Positions 40,904 through 50,737 are shown, counted from the first letter of the stretch. The stretch: DNA of 64,000 nt from Yersinia rochesterensis (GCF_003600645.1 NZ_CP032482.1:2604001-2668000); one strand, 5' to 3'. Translations and numbers: made by a program. Notes: a model not told the origin generated them from the sequence alone.

Positions 40904-42012
40904 TTTCTAAAGCTGCCTGTGCGGCAGTGAACCGTGTGACCAGCTTCGCCGCTGGACATATGCCTTTCTAAGCTGCCGGTGCGGCAGTGAACATAGCCGT
41001 GCAAAAGCAGCGGCCATATGACGTTTTCTAAGCTGCCTGTGCGGCAGTGAACGATTAGATTACTGTGGGCCTTGGGATTGTTTATTTCTAAGCTGCCTGT
41101 GCGGCAGTGAACACATAACTATTCCTCAGTAGATTGCTGTAATGTTTCTAAGCTGCCTGTGCGGCAGTGAACCCCTGCGCCTTTATCTCGTTAAGCGCCT
41201 GAGTTTTCTAAGCTGCCTGTACGGCAGTGAACACGTTACCACTAAGAAGGGCCGTGACCGTATTTTTCTAAGCTGCCTGTACGGCAGTGAACAATATGGC
41301 GCTGATTTCCCTGGTGTTAAAGTATTTCTAAGCTGCCTGTGCGGCAGTGAACCAGTCAGTTTCTTGACGAGAAAGAGGGTAACCTTTCTAAGCTGCCTGT
41401 GCGGCAGTGAACATCACCACGCGCACCAGCTCCCAATCCATCGGTTTCTAAGCTGCCTGTGCGGCAGTGAACGATGAGTCTGCGTTCCTGGAGCGGCCTT
41501 ATCTTTTCTAAGCTGCCTGTGCGGCAGTGAACCTCTTCATGCTCTGGAATGATGGGCCAGTGTCTTTCTAAGCTGCCTGTGCGGCAGTGAACGTGCGAGC
41601 TTGTCTTCCGGGCTTGGTTCTTTCTTTCTAAGCTGCCTGTGCGGCAGTGAACGTGGGGTGCGCCGCTAACAGGCATTCCCCGCTTTTCTAAGCTGCCTGT
41701 GCGGCAGTGAACTGGGTTTCAAACGTATCAGTCGCGTCCATCAGTTTCTAAGCTGCCTGTGCGGCAGTGAACACCGCCAGCCATTTCACGCTGGAACGGG
41801 TTTTTTTCTAAGCTGCCTGTGCGGCAGTGAACAATGACCATTTGGCTAAAGTGTGGCTTGAGTGTTTCTAAGCTGCCTGTGCGGCAGTGAACTCGCTAGA
41901 TGGTGCTTGCGGTTGACTGGTGTATTTCTAAGCTGCCTGTGCGGCAGTGAACCGCTGCGGCAAGAGAAAATTGACGAAATTTTATTTCTAAGCTGCCTGT
42001 GCGGCAGTGAAC
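40904..42012 (-). CRISPR. Type I-F CRISPR array, 19 repeats, 18 spacers
   Basis: Repeats are 28 nt at a strict 60-base period. On the plus strand each reads TTTCTAAGCTGCCTGT followed by GCGGCAGTGAAC. The complement begins GTTCACTGCC, the type I-F form. All 18 spacers are 32 nt. Repeats start at 40904, 40965, 41025 and then every 60 bases to 41985. The first on the left (40904-40932) has an extra A, and the second a T-to-G change (CCGGTGC). Those at 41205 and 41265 carry TGTACGG. Degeneration on the left and the AT-rich flank on the right place the leader at 42013 and transcription on the complement, so the newest spacers are at the right. No cas genes occur in the window. No spacer was seen to match the window outside the array. 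Confidence 0.98.
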
Positions 42013-42146
42013 AGTAGAACAATACAGATAACTTACTGATAATAAAAGCGCATTAGACCGTAGTAATAAAAAATGATTTTTTAAAATCTTGGGGGTTTTT
42101 ATATAAAATCAATAAGTTAAAAAGTACGTTAAAAAAAGGGTTTAAA
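42013..42146 (-). promoter_or_regulatory. CRISPR leader
   Basis: AT-rich sequence directly next to the intact last repeat, with long A/T runs around 42067-42145. It should contain the array promoter and the integration-guiding leader. The call rests on position and composition. Confidence 0.7.
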
Positions 42147-42257
42147 ATGAGGTTTAGCCAAAATGTTATTAAGCCTTTTTCTGCTGCGGATGATGTGACG
42201 AACAACAGAGAGTTTGAAAAACTTATAGTTCACTATTTTGTGGGCGGGCTTTGCTAG
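42147..42257 (+). CDS. Possible remnant ORF between CRISPR leader and tRNA-Ser
   Basis: A 36-residue frame, MRFSQNVIKPFSAADDVTNN and on, sits behind AAAGGG. It is followed at 42267-42326 by a second short frame, MSERINMTDKIEVLQEIKQG. Neither is recognised. They may be debris of a mobile element at the tRNA or chance frames. Confidence 0.25.
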   Translation: MRFSQNVIKPFSAADDVTNNREFEKLIVHYFVGGLC

Positions 42258-42351
42258 TTTTGTTATGTCAGAAAGAATAAATATGACCGATAAAATTGAG
42301 GTACTTCAGGAGATTAAGCAAGGATAATCAGCGGGAGAAACAGAGAAATGA

Positions 42352-42439
42352 TGGCGGAGGAGGAGAGATTCGAACTCTCGAACGGTTACCCGTCGACGGT
42401 TTTCAAGACCGTTGCCTTCAGCCACTCGGCCACCCCTCC
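42352..42439 (-). tRNA. serT: tRNA-Ser (anticodon UGA)
   Basis: On the complement this 88-nt sequence runs from GGAGGGGTGGCCGAGTGG to an encoded CCA. It has anticodon loop CTTGAAA (anticodon UGA), a long variable arm typical of tRNA-Ser and the T-loop GTTCGAATC. It lies upstream of tusE as serT does in E. coli. Confidence 0.97.
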
Positions 42440-42686
42440 GCAACGAGCCGAACTATAAACACAGCTCCGCCGCTTGTAAAGCTTGTTCGTGTTTAATCGC
42501 CCAAAAAGCCGCCATCTGATTATCGAATGATGAATTAATCATCATGATGATGATTCACTGTACAACCGCTCCGAATATTTATTATCTAGAGGCCATTTTA
42601 CCCAGCAACAGCACAGACTTCTTTGGGGTACCGGCAAATATTTGCTAAATTAGCAGCCGTTTCATTGATTGAACCACCGAGGTTGT

Positions 42687-43016
42687 ATGTTGGAGTTTGA
42701 AGGCCGCAGGATTGATACCGACACTCAGGGTTACCTGAAAAATAGCGCAGACTGGAGTGAAGCTCTGGCCCCGATATTAGCTGAACAAGAAGGCATTACC
42801 CTCACCGAACCTCATTGGGAAGTGGTGCGTTTTGTGCGCGCTTTTTATCAGGAATTCAATACGTCACCAGCCATCCGAATGTTGGTAAAAGCTATGGCGC
42901 AAAAATATGGCGAAGAAAAAGGTAATAGCCGCTATCTCTACCGTTTATTCCCTAAGGGGCCAGCCAAGCAAGCGACAAAAATTGCCGGGCTGCCAAAACC
43001 GGTGAAATGTATTTAA
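42687..43016 (+). CDS. tusE: Sulfur relay protein TusE
   Basis: TusE takes persulfide sulfur from TusBCD and passes it with MnmA to make 2-thiouridine at wobble position 34. The 109 residues end in [19 protein letters not shown], whose cysteine is the sulfur carrier. [20 protein letters not shown] is the conserved DsrC-type core. GAGG before the ATG at 42687 supports this start. Confidence 0.96.
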   Translation: MLEFEGRRIDTDTQGYLKNSADWSEALAPILAEQEGITLTEPHWEVVRFVRAFYQEFNTSPAIRMLVKAMAQKYGEEKGNSRYLYRLFPKGPAKQATKIAGLPKPVKCI

Positions 43017-43043
43017 TTGGCGGCCATATTCTAGGTGGGTTGG

Positions 43044-43322
43044 TTAGTAGCGAATGTTAAATGTCTCAAATGGCGTGGCAGGATGAGGCTCTGTCAGCAG
43101 GCGATCAACTCGCGCCCCCCGTGGCCCGCCCTGTTTAATCCACGCCATCAGTTGCTCGACCGCCTGTTGTTCACCATAAGCCACCACTTCTACACTGCCG
43201 TCGTCACAATTGCGGGCATAACCGGTCACCCCTAACGCCAATGCTTGCCGTTGCGTGCTATAGCGAAACCCTACACCTTGAACCACACCATAGACATACG
43301 CCGCGGTGCATACTTTTGCCAT
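43044..43322 (-). CDS. yccX: Acylphosphatase
   Basis: The product is a 92-residue acylphosphatase. The phosphate loop with the catalytic arginine is [14 protein letters not shown] near residues 10-23, and the catalytic asparagine lies in [15 protein letters not shown]. It hydrolyses acyl phosphates such as carbamoyl phosphate. GCGGGG stands before the ATG. It converges with tusE, as in E. coli. Confidence 0.94.
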   Translation of the reverse strand: MAKVCTAAYVYGVVQGVGFRYSTQRQALALGVTGYARNCDDGSVEVVAYGEQQAVEQLMAWIKQGGPRGARVDRLLTEPHPATPFETFNIRY

Positions 43323-43335
43323 ATTAACCCCGCAT

Positions 43336-43545
43336 CTATTTATCACCGTTCTTTTGGTTCAAGTGGAACGAAAAACGCGACTGGAAATAAGATTTAACCT
43401 GTTCTTCCATCGAGTGAATTTTTTGGTCAATGCTATTACACAGAAACTCATCACTGTTCATTGCCTGGACGCGCTGTAACGCAATCTCGTCAATTTCTTC
43501 TTTTTGTTTTTCTGTGAGTGCTAAGTCAGTTTGCTTATTCGTCAT
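43336..43545 (-). CDS. Hypothetical helical 69-residue protein
   Basis: I do not recognise this mostly helical, charged protein ([20 protein letters not shown], then [15 protein letters not shown]). A coiled coil is likely. AGGGA precedes the ATG. It ends 13 bases before yccX and may form an operon with it. E. coli has no gene here. Confidence 0.65.
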   Translation of the reverse strand: MTNKQTDLALTEKQKEEIDEIALQRVQAMNSDEFLCNSIDQKIHSMEEQVKSYFQSRFSFHLNQKNGDK

Positions 43546-43583
43546 GATGCTGTCCCTATTTGGCAGAAAGAAAGTTACTATAT

Positions 43584-43649
43584 CTCTATGAAGACTATAG
43601 CTCTATGAAGACTATAGCTCTATGAATACATATAGCTCTATGAATATAG
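43584..43649. repeat. Short tandem repeat (17-bp unit)
   Basis: CTCTATGAAGACTATAG occurs twice head to tail (43584-43600, 43601-43617). Two diverged units follow: CTCTATGAATACATATAG and CTCTATGAATATAG. It lies in the gap before rlmI. Likely a variable-number repeat. Confidence 0.9.
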
Positions 43650-43842
43650 TAGTGAAAAAGTTTTTAGTCGCCCTGTTGAACACAATATGCCCGCCCATAA
43701 GACACAGAATCGCCCCAATGGCCGCCAGATATCAAGGCCGCCGTGGTAGTGAGCGGCATGATATTGCTATATCATAATGGCCTTATTTTGATTGATAATG
43801 ACTTATCAATTTCAACTATTTTGATTTAATAAGAATATTACA

Positions 43843-45027
43843 ATGCGCCTATTTCTTGCTAAAGGACGTGAAAAATCCTTACTTCGTCGCCATCCATGGA
43901 TTTTCTCTGGGGCCGTACAACACCTTGAAGGCAATGCAGTTCCCGGTGAAACCATCGATGTTCTTGATAGTCAGGGTAAATGGCTGGCCCGCGCCGCCTA
44001 CTCTCCTGAATCACAAATTGTGGCGCGAGTCTGGACGTTCCAACAAGATGAAGTTATCGACAGTGAATTTTTTGTTCGCCGTCTACAACGGGCGCAAACC
44101 TGGCGGGATTGGTTGGCGCAACGCGATGGTTTGAATGGCTACCGCCTGATTGCCGGTGAATCCGACGGCCTACCGGGCATCACCATTGACCGCTTCCAAA
44201 ATTTCCTGGTATTGCAATTGTTGTCGGCAGGGGCTGAATATCAACGCGCAGCGCTGGTCAGCGCATTACAACAGTGCTACCCGGAATGCTCTATTTATGA
44301 CCGCTCCGATGTTTCGGTGCGTAAAAAAGAAGGTTTGCCGCTGACTCAGGGCACTGTTTGTGGCGAAATGCCCCCGGCACTGTTACCTATCACTGAGCAC
44401 GGAATGCAATTGCTAGTCGATATTCAGCAAGGCCATAAAACAGGCTTTTATTTAGACCAGCGCGATAGCCGCCTCGCCGCGCGTCATTATGCTGAGGGCC
44501 GCCGCGTTCTGAACTGCTTCTCTTATACCGGGGCCTTTGCCGTTGCGGCGTTGATGGGGAATTGCCAGCAAGTTATCAGTGTTGATACCTCGCAATCAGT
44601 ATTGGATATTGCCAAACAAAACGTCGAGCTGAACCAGTTAGATTTGAGCAAAACCGAGTTTATTCGTGATGATGTGTTCCAATTGCTGCGTAATTACCGC
44701 GCACAAGGGGAAAAATTTGACATGATCATCATGGACCCACCGAAATTTGTGGAAAATAAAAGTCAACTGGCCAGCGCTTGCCGTGGTTATAAAGATATTA
44801 ATATGTTAGCTATACAGCTATTACGCCCCGGCGGCATCTTATTAAGTTTCTCCTGCTCGGGCTTGATGCCAATAGATTTATTCCAGAAAATTTTAGCCGA
44901 TGCTGCATTAGATGCAGGCCATGATATACAATTTATAGAGCAGTTCCGTCAGGCCGCGGACCACCCTGTTATCGCGACATATCCTGAGGGTTTGTACCTG
45001 AAAGGCTTTGCGTGTCGGATAATGTGA
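43843..45027 (+). CDS. rlmI: 23S rRNA m5C1962 methyltransferase RlmI
   Basis: RlmI methylates cytosine 1962 of 23S rRNA. The product has 394 residues. An N-terminal PUA domain ([20 protein letters not shown]) precedes the SAM-binding domain ([19 protein letters not shown] near 220-240; IIMDPPKF near 300). The cysteine in LSFSCSGLM fits the family nucleophile. Confidence 0.95.
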   Translation: MRLFLAKGREKSLLRRHPWIFSGAVQHLEGNAVPGETIDVLDSQGKWLARAAYSPESQIVARVWTFQQDEVIDSEFFVRRLQRAQTWRDWLAQRDGLNGYRLIAGESDGLPGITIDRFQNFLVLQLLSAGAEYQRAALVSALQQCYPECSIYDRSDVSVRKKEGLPLTQGTVCGEMPPALLPITEHGMQLLVDIQQGHKTGFYLDQRDSRLAARHYAEGRRVLNCFSYTGAFAVAALMGNCQQVISVDTSQSVLDIAKQNVELNQLDLSKTEFIRDDVFQLLRNYRAQGEKFDMIIMDPPKFVENKSQLASACRGYKDINMLAIQLLRPGGILLSFSCSGLMPIDLFQKILADAALDAGHDIQFIEQFRQAADHPVIATYPEGLYLKGFACRIM

Positions 45028-45088
45028 CTTGAAATGCCCTGCACTGCCCTCATATAGATGGCAGCGTAATGTTTATCCGGAGGTTATC

Positions 45089-45406
45089 ATGATCGCCAGC
45101 AAATTCGGTATTGGGCAGCAGGTTCGCCACAACCTACATGGCTACTTGGGTGTAGTGATTGATATCGATCCTGAATATTCTCTTGAGCCACCAGCTCCTG
45201 ATGAAGTTGCAAATAATGATACTTTGCGTTCATCACCTTGGTATCACGTGGTTATTGAGGATGATGAGGGGCAACCGATACATACTTATCTGGCTGAAGC
45301 GCAGCTGACTTATGAAGATATGGATGCTCACCCGGAGCAACCTTCATTAGATGAATTGGCCGCTTCTATCCGCCATCAATTACAGGCTCCGCGCCTGCGC
45401 AACTAA
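45089..45406 (+). CDS. hspQ: Heat-shock protein HspQ
   Basis: HspQ is a small protein that promotes degradation of denatured DnaA and enhances Lon. The 105 residues include [27 protein letters not shown] and [14 protein letters not shown], both conserved. CGGAGGTTATC is a strong ribosome site for the ATG at 45089. Confidence 0.95.
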   Translation: MIASKFGIGQQVRHNLHGYLGVVIDIDPEYSLEPPAPDEVANNDTLRSSPWYHVVIEDDEGQPIHTYLAEAQLTYEDMDAHPEQPSLDELAASIRHQLQAPRLRN

Positions 45407-45424
45407 GTTTTGCACTGATTGATA

Positions 45425-45453
45425 AAACCCGGCATTGGTTGCCGGGTTTTTTA
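45425..45453 (+). terminator. Terminator after hspQ
   Basis: AAAACCCGGCA-ttgg-TTGCCGGGTTTTTT, directly after hspQ. Confidence 0.88.
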
Positions 45454-45576
45454 TACCCAATAGATTTCGGGCTGCAGGTAGGCGGCAACAGAATGAACCC
45501 AAGGAGTTGAGATAACTCAATGAGTTGGGTAAGTGATAGCAGCCAACACCCCTGCATATTGAAAGATGACGGGGAT
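45454..45576 (+). repeat. Divergent ERIC-like element
   Basis: About 123 bases with ERIC-type outer arms (GGGCTGCAGGTAGGCGGCAA; AGCAGCCAACACC; AAAGATGACGGGG). The core differs: AAGGAGTTGAGATAACTCAA in place of the usual GAGCTTACA-GTAAGTGA. It lies between the hspQ terminator and yccU. Confidence 0.75.
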
Positions 45577-45583
45577 AGAAAAA

Positions 45584-46000
45584 TTACTCTTTCTCGAGTC
45601 CTAATCGCGGAATTTCAATTTTAGGACAGCGATCCATAACAACTTTTAGCCCTGCATCTGCCGCCAATGTTGCCGCTAACTCATTAATCACACCAATTTG
45701 TAGCCACAGCACTTTGGCTCCGATAGCAATGGCTTCCTGCGCAACGCCATATGCCGCTTCAGTGTTACGGAATACATCAACCATATCAATAGGATAAGGG
45801 ATGTCGGCCAATTCAGCATAAACCGGCTGACCCAATAATGTCTTCCCCGCCAATTTGGGGCTGACAGGCGTCACCTGATACCCCTGCTGTAGCAGGTAAG
45901 CCATAACACCATAGCTGGGCCGCGCAGGGTTATCACTTGCCCCCACTAATGCAATTGTCTTCACCTGTTGGAGAATGTCAGCAATGTCTTTATCGTGCAT
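45584..46000 (-). CDS. yccU: CoA-binding domain protein YccU
   Basis: This 138-residue single-domain Rossmann-type CoA-binding protein includes IALVGASDNPARPSYGVMAYL at the nucleotide loop, MVDVFRNTEAA, and MDRCPKIEIPRLGL at the end. Its function is unknown. GAGGAACTGAAA before the ATG supports this start. Confidence 0.92.
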   Translation of the reverse strand: MHDKDIADILQQVKTIALVGASDNPARPSYGVMAYLLQQGYQVTPVSPKLAGKTLLGQPVYAELADIPYPIDMVDVFRNTEAAYGVAQEAIAIGAKVLWLQIGVINELAATLAADAGLKVVMDRCPKIEIPRLGLEKE

Positions 46001-46314
46001 TTTCAGTTCCTCTGATGCGCTAAAAGAGTATTTCAATCCATTTGCATCCAGATGGATTTACACATGTCAGGTGATAGCAAGTGTATATCATGTAGAAAAA
46101 TGATGATAAACGCCGTCTAATTGATTTGATGTAATAGGTATAGTGGGAATAACTGTTAGATTGGTTATCTAATCTTTAAAATTCATTGAGATAACATCAA
46201 TATAGTTATACTGATTGTTTCAGAAAGTAAATAAATATGGGCAACCTGAAAGACTTTGACACATAATCTAGCGTGTCTGACAATATAAACGGATATCACC
46301 CTCAGGAGTAGCAC
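46001..46314. other. Divergent yccU/yccT promoter region
   Basis: About 310 AT-rich bases with no gene or repeat that I can name. Confidence 0.4.
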
Positions 46315-46998
46315 ATGAAAGTTGGTCTGGTGGTCGCAGGGATTCTGGCCGTTAGCTGTAGTGCTTCCGCTATAGCCACGACCTTAAAACTCGCGCCGGA
46401 AATTGACCTGTTGGTGGTCGATGGTAAAAATATGTCAGGATCCCTGCTCAAAGGGGCTGATAGCTTGGAATTAAATAATGGACAGCATCAAATATTGTTC
46501 AAAGTTGCAAAACCTCTTCCGGCTGACCCGAAGATATTATATGCCTCCCCGCCATTAGTGGTGGTATTTAACACCCGCAATATCAGCTCGGTGGCGATAC
46601 AATTACCCACTCTCGAGACTGAACGAGATGCCAGCAAGTTCTCTAAAAACCCGACATATCAGCTTATAGGTGATAACGGACGGCCATTATCGGTACGCCA
46701 CGATGTATTGCATCAGGATAATCTCAATACTGCTACAACCCTTGAAACAGCCATGGCCACCTATAACGTCGGGCAATTCAGCGCTTCGGTTCCGTCTTTT
46801 GCCAAGATCCCGCCATCACCGGTGAGTGCTGTGCCGGGAACAACAATCGCAGTTGCGGGCACGAATACCGCCCAGAAAAAGACCAATTTACAAGGTGAGA
46901 ATGTAGCAGAACAAATGCTGCAATATTGGTTCCTACAAACCGATGCCGAAACGCAACAGCGTTTTCTACTGTGGGCTAAAAAACAATCCACAAAGTAG
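46315..46998 (+). CDS. yccT: DUF2057 periplasmic protein YccT
   Basis: This 227-residue exported protein has a signal peptide ([19 protein letters not shown]). The DUF2057 body contains [22 protein letters not shown] and a GQHQILFKV block. The tail [24 protein letters not shown] is also conserved. The E. coli protein has been linked to inhibition of curli assembly. CAGGAG precedes the ATG. Confidence 0.9.
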   Translation: MKVGLVVAGILAVSCSASAIATTLKLAPEIDLLVVDGKNMSGSLLKGADSLELNNGQHQILFKVAKPLPADPKILYASPPLVVVFNTRNISSVAIQLPTLETERDASKFSKNPTYQLIGDNGRPLSVRHDVLHQDNLNTATTLETAMATYNVGQFSASVPSFAKIPPSPVSAVPGTTIAVAGTNTAQKKTNLQGENVAEQMLQYWFLQTDAETQQRFLLWAKKQSTK

Positions 46999-47119
46999 TG
47001 AGGTAGAACCAAGGGCGTTCTTAAACATCAGGTTATGCTTGTCCCCTCGCATTTCTTGGCGTTACCCCTATGCACAAAATCGCCATTTCAGTAATCTGTC
47101 TGCAAACCGCTGGCACTCA

Positions 47120-47242
47120 TACCCTAAATAACTCGAGTTGCAGGAAGGCGGCAACTGAGTGAATCCCCAAGAGCTTACACCAGTAAGTGATTGGGGTGAG
47201 CGAAGGCAGCCAACGCCCATGCAGCTTGAAGTATGACGGGTA
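47120..47242 (+). repeat. ERIC element upstream of mgsA
   Basis: Full-length ERIC (ACCCTAAATAACTCGAGTTGC to GCTTGAAGTATGACGGGTA) with core AAGAGCTTACACCAGTAAGT. It ends 18 bases before the mgsA start, and its edge ATG is in frame with mgsA. Confidence 0.93.
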
Positions 47243-47259
47243 CATTGAAGGAAAACTTG

Positions 47260-47718
47260 ATGGAACTCACCACCCGCACTATTGCGGCACGTAAACACAT
47301 TGCACTGGTTTCCCACGACCATTGCAAAAAATCTCTGCTCGAATGGGTCATGGAAAACAGAGATCTTTTGGCACAGCACGAACTTTATGCAACAGGCACC
47401 ACCGGAAACCTGGTACAGAAAGCAACGGGGATTGATGTCCGCTGCTTGCTCAGTGGCCCAATGGGGGGGGACCAGGAAGTTGGAGCGCTGATATCTGAGA
47501 AGAAAATTGATATTTTGATTTTCTTCTGGGACCCACTCAATGCTGTACCACATGACCCAGATGTCAAAGCCCTGCTACGTTTGGCGACAGTGTGGAATAT
47601 TCCGGTCGCGACCAACCGCTCTACCGCCGATTTCTTGATTGGCTCCATCTTATTTAGCAGTGAAGTGACCATTGCAATACCGGATTATGAGCGCTACTTA
47701 CAGCAACGCCTGAAATAA
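47260..47718 (+). CDS. mgsA: Methylglyoxal synthase
   Basis: MgsA converts dihydroxyacetone phosphate to methylglyoxal and phosphate, a bypass of lower glycolysis under phosphate limitation. The 152 residues equal E. coli. The catalytic aspartate lies in SGPMGGDQ near 71, with [11 protein letters not shown] and [17 protein letters not shown] around the active site. MELTTRT matches the family start. GAAGGA precedes it. Upstream ATG 47233 is the ERIC edge. mgsA is bracketed by two ERICs. Confidence 0.96.
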   Translation: MELTTRTIAARKHIALVSHDHCKKSLLEWVMENRDLLAQHELYATGTTGNLVQKATGIDVRCLLSGPMGGDQEVGALISEKKIDILIFFWDPLNAVPHDPDVKALLRLATVWNIPVATNRSTADFLIGSILFSSEVTIAIPDYERYLQQRLK

Positions 47719-47756
47719 TCATTAGGCTCGGGGGCGATAACTGGACTGATACCATA

Positions 47757-47951
47757 CCTCGTCATTCTTCAAGCTGCATGGGCGTTGGCTGCCTTCGTTC
47801 ACCCCAGTCACTTACTTATGTAAGCTCCTGGGGACTAATGAGCCTCATCCCTGAGGCTCACCCTATGGGCAGCATAAATGCTGTTCAAATCGGTTCCCGA
47901 CCGATTTGTCGCTCAATTGCCGCCTTCCTGCAATTCGAATTATTTAGGGGA
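47757..47951 (-). repeat. Long ERIC variant with 77-nt insertion, after mgsA
   Basis: Same long form as 14809-15002 but inverted. The 77-nt insertion (about 47838-47914) is identical base for base to the other copy, with the same three hairpins. It lies between convergent mgsA and helD. Confidence 0.92.
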
Positions 47952-48013
47952 TTACCCCTGGGCTTTATTTTTAACAAAAAACTGCACATGTGAATTTTTC
48001 ATGCAATGACGTT

Positions 48014-50068
48014 CTAGGGTTTGCGCTGAGTTGACACTCCTAACTCGCTAAGTTGATTAACAAAAACAGAGGGGTTAGCCGTATCTTGTAGTAGCCAAAC
48101 CTGATGTTTTGCTCGCGTCATGGCGACATACAGCAAACGCCGTTCTTCCGCATCAGGGAAATCTTCAGGGGCCGGTAGCAACACATCCTCCAAAATTGAC
48201 TCGCGCGCCGCTGCCGGGAAACCATCACTCCCGTAATGTAAACCAACAATAATCACATAATCTGCTTGTTGACCTTTGCTGGCATGAATCGTCATAAAAT
48301 CAATGGTTAACTTCGGCCAGCGGGTGGACACCTTTTGCAAAATTGCTGGGCGCAAATGATGATAGCGGGCCAAAATAAGAATGCGCTCATCATCCTTAAC
48401 AAAACCACTTAACTTATCCAATAGCGATTCCAGCTGTTCATTCGGCAAAATAGTCACTGACTTTTCATTACCTTTACTCAAGCTGTTCAGTGGTTTTTTC
48501 AATTGGTATGGATTCTGTTGAATAAACCGGTTAGCAATTTCACCAATCCTGTCATTAAAACGATAGGTGGTATCCAATGCGCACTCAGCGCCCTCACCAA
48601 AATTCTGGCTAAAAGCCGTTGTGAGAGAAAGTTCTGCGCCGCTGAACCGGTAAATAGCCTGCCAATCATCCCCAACCGCAAACAGGCAAGTTTGCTTATT
48701 TTGTTTACGCAAAGCAGTCAATAACATGGCGCGCTGTGGCGAAACATCCTGAAACTCATCGACTAATATGTGTTTCCACGGGCTAACAAACCGCCCTTTT
48801 TCCAGCAAGTTAACAGCCTGATGAATCAGCCCGGAGAAATCAACTGCCCCCTCTTCTTTCAGCGCTGCTTTCCATGCTTTCAGTAACGGTGCCATTAGTC
48901 GGATACGTTTTTGGAAGAGATCTCGCACTTCTTCATCAGCCTGCTCAATCATTTCGGCCTGACTACCGCCGTGCATACGCATCAACCCTAACCAACGTTC
49001 AAGCCGCCCAGCCAGTCGGGCTGCAAGGCGCGAATCACGCCAAAACTCGCCATCATCGACTTCCCACGCTAACTCATCCGTTAGCCATTCTCGCCACCCT
49101 TTAGCCTGCGCCTTTTTTTCACTGCACTGCTGCTGCCAATGTTTGATCAACAGCGACCGTCTGGCTTGGCTGTCAGATTCAAGTTGACTAATCACTGGCA
49201 TTTTACGGCTACCTTGCTGGATTATCTGCAACGCAAGTGCATGGAAAGTTTTGGCTTGAATATCATCCACACCAAGCCGTTGCTTGATGCGGCTGTTCAT
49301 TTCATCGGCAGCCTGACGGCCAAAAGCGAGGAGTAAAATTTGCTCCGGCAGTGTTTCATTGCGGCGCAGTAACCAACCCGCTCGCGCAACCAGCACCGAG
49401 GTTTTGCCGCTGCCAGCACCGGCCAGCACCAATACCGAATCTTCGCCGTTGACGACCGCCCGACTTTGCGACTCATTGAGGGGCGAAGTTTCTACGCTCT
49501 GGAAGAAATCTTGATGTTCTTCCAACATGCGATGAGTCCATTGCTGATTGCGACGATCAACACTGCGGTTACCTTGATCCAGCCAGCGCAAACAAAGCTC
49601 ATAATCGGCGCGGCAAGAATCAAACTCGGTTAAACGCTGAACCGGGATCGGCAATGACGTGAAAGCTTCGCGAATAGACGCCTGCACCTGACTTAACTCA
49701 CTGCGTTTAAACCATTTATCCTGCTGCTCAATTCGCTTAATTAATTCAACTTGTTTATGTAAAACCTCAACACAAACCAGGCTCATCTCCTCACTCCATT
49801 GCTGCCAGATGCCCAGTAAATGATGATAGAAACGTTGCGTTTCCTGCCATTCGGTACCATGCAAACGCACAACTTGCTGATTCGGCAATTCAAACTCCAT
49901 CTCGCCCCAGACAATACCGCGCTTACATTGAATGTTAACCAACTGGTTGAAAGGAATCAGGTATTGATGTTTATCACCGCATACTTCGATGCCCGCATTC
50001 AGCAAACGAACCCGGTTATAGGGATGCTGAGCCAGATGCTTGCCAAAAGATGTCGCTTTAAGTTCCAT
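48014..50068 (-). CDS. helD: DNA helicase IV
   Basis: This 684-residue UvrD/Rep-type superfamily 1 helicase with 3'-to-5' activity has an N-terminal domain of about 190 residues. Walker A follows (LVLAGAGSGKTSVLVARAGW near 215-235), then the Walker B region HILVDEFQDVSPQ. GDDWQAIYRFSG and DFMTIHASKGQQADYVI supply motifs III and V. Role in RecF-type recombination is known for E. coli. Confidence 0.96.
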   Translation of the reverse strand: MELKATSFGKHLAQHPYNRVRLLNAGIEVCGDKHQYLIPFNQLVNIQCKRGIVWGEMEFELPNQQVVRLHGTEWQETQRFYHHLLGIWQQWSEEMSLVCVEVLHKQVELIKRIEQQDKWFKRSELSQVQASIREAFTSLPIPVQRLTEFDSCRADYELCLRWLDQGNRSVDRRNQQWTHRMLEEHQDFFQSVETSPLNESQSRAVVNGEDSVLVLAGAGSGKTSVLVARAGWLLRRNETLPEQILLLAFGRQAADEMNSRIKQRLGVDDIQAKTFHALALQIIQQGSRKMPVISQLESDSQARRSLLIKHWQQQCSEKKAQAKGWREWLTDELAWEVDDGEFWRDSRLAARLAGRLERWLGLMRMHGGSQAEMIEQADEEVRDLFQKRIRLMAPLLKAWKAALKEEGAVDFSGLIHQAVNLLEKGRFVSPWKHILVDEFQDVSPQRAMLLTALRKQNKQTCLFAVGDDWQAIYRFSGAELSLTTAFSQNFGEGAECALDTTYRFNDRIGEIANRFIQQNPYQLKKPLNSLSKGNEKSVTILPNEQLESLLDKLSGFVKDDERILILARYHHLRPAILQKVSTRWPKLTIDFMTIHASKGQQADYVIIVGLHYGSDGFPAAARESILEDVLLPAPEDFPDAEERRLLYVAMTRAKHQVWLLQDTANPSVFVNQLSELGVSTQRKP

Positions 50069-50260
50069 ATCTGCGCGCCATTACTCGTATTAAGTGAATT
50101 GAAATAACATGATGGAGTGTAAATAAAATAATTGAGTTTAAACAACAGGTATCCGATAGTTAACAAAGGAAACTAACCGGCGCTATGCGTATAGAATAGC
50201 TAACGCCAGTTATCACTCACCCGCATTGCGGTTTTTATTCAGCCAGGTAGATTAATCACT

Positions 50261-50713
50261 ATGCGTACTGTATTGAATATTCTTAATTTTGTTTTAGGTG
50301 GTTTCTTCACCACATTGGGTTGGTTATTGGCCACCGTGGTCAGTGTCATGCTGATTTTCACCTTACCATTAACTCGCTCTTGCTGGGAGATTACCAAGTT
50401 ATCATTTCTCCCTTATGGCAATGAGGCGATCCATGTCAATGAATTATACCCAGAAAAAAGTAATCCTCTGTTATCCGCCAGTGGTTCTTTACTGAATATC
50501 GTTTGGTTTATTTTATTTGGTTGGTGGCTATGTTTATCACATATTGCAACCGGAATTGTGCAATGTATCACCATAATTGGTATTCCCGTCGGAATTGCCA
50601 ATTTTAAGATTGCCGCTATTGCGTTATGGCCAGTAGGCCGCCGTGTCGTTTCTGTCGAAATGGCGCAACAGGCAAGAATGGCTAATGCTCAACGCCAGTA
50701 TCAGCAACGCTGA
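50261..50713 (+). CDS. yccF: Inner-membrane protein YccF
   Basis: This 150-residue membrane protein has a repeated YccF domain (LNFVLGGFFTTLGWLL and LNIVWFILFGWWLCLSHI). The loops GIPVGIANFKIA and TRSCWEITKLSFLPYG are typical. Its function is unknown. It probably forms an operon with yccS, 24 bases downstream. Confidence 0.93.
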   Translation: MRTVLNILNFVLGGFFTTLGWLLATVVSVMLIFTLPLTRSCWEITKLSFLPYGNEAIHVNELYPEKSNPLLSASGSLLNIVWFILFGWWLCLSHIATGIVQCITIIGIPVGIANFKIAAIALWPVGRRVVSVEMAQQARMANAQRQYQQR

Positions 50714-50737
50714 ATTTTCTGTTTTTAGAGGTTTTTT

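Noticed and set aside
41142..41676. Open frames on both strands with repeated peptide units inside the CRISPR array
   Set aside because: They arise from the 60-base periodic repeat, which is a multiple of three, so the same peptide recurs. They have no ribosome site.
42296..42496. 66-residue frame over the serine tRNA
   Set aside because: It is antisense to tRNA-Ser and has no family match.
47233..47259. Upstream in-frame ATG for mgsA
   Set aside because: It belongs to the ERIC edge. MELTTRT with GAAGGA upstream matches the family start.
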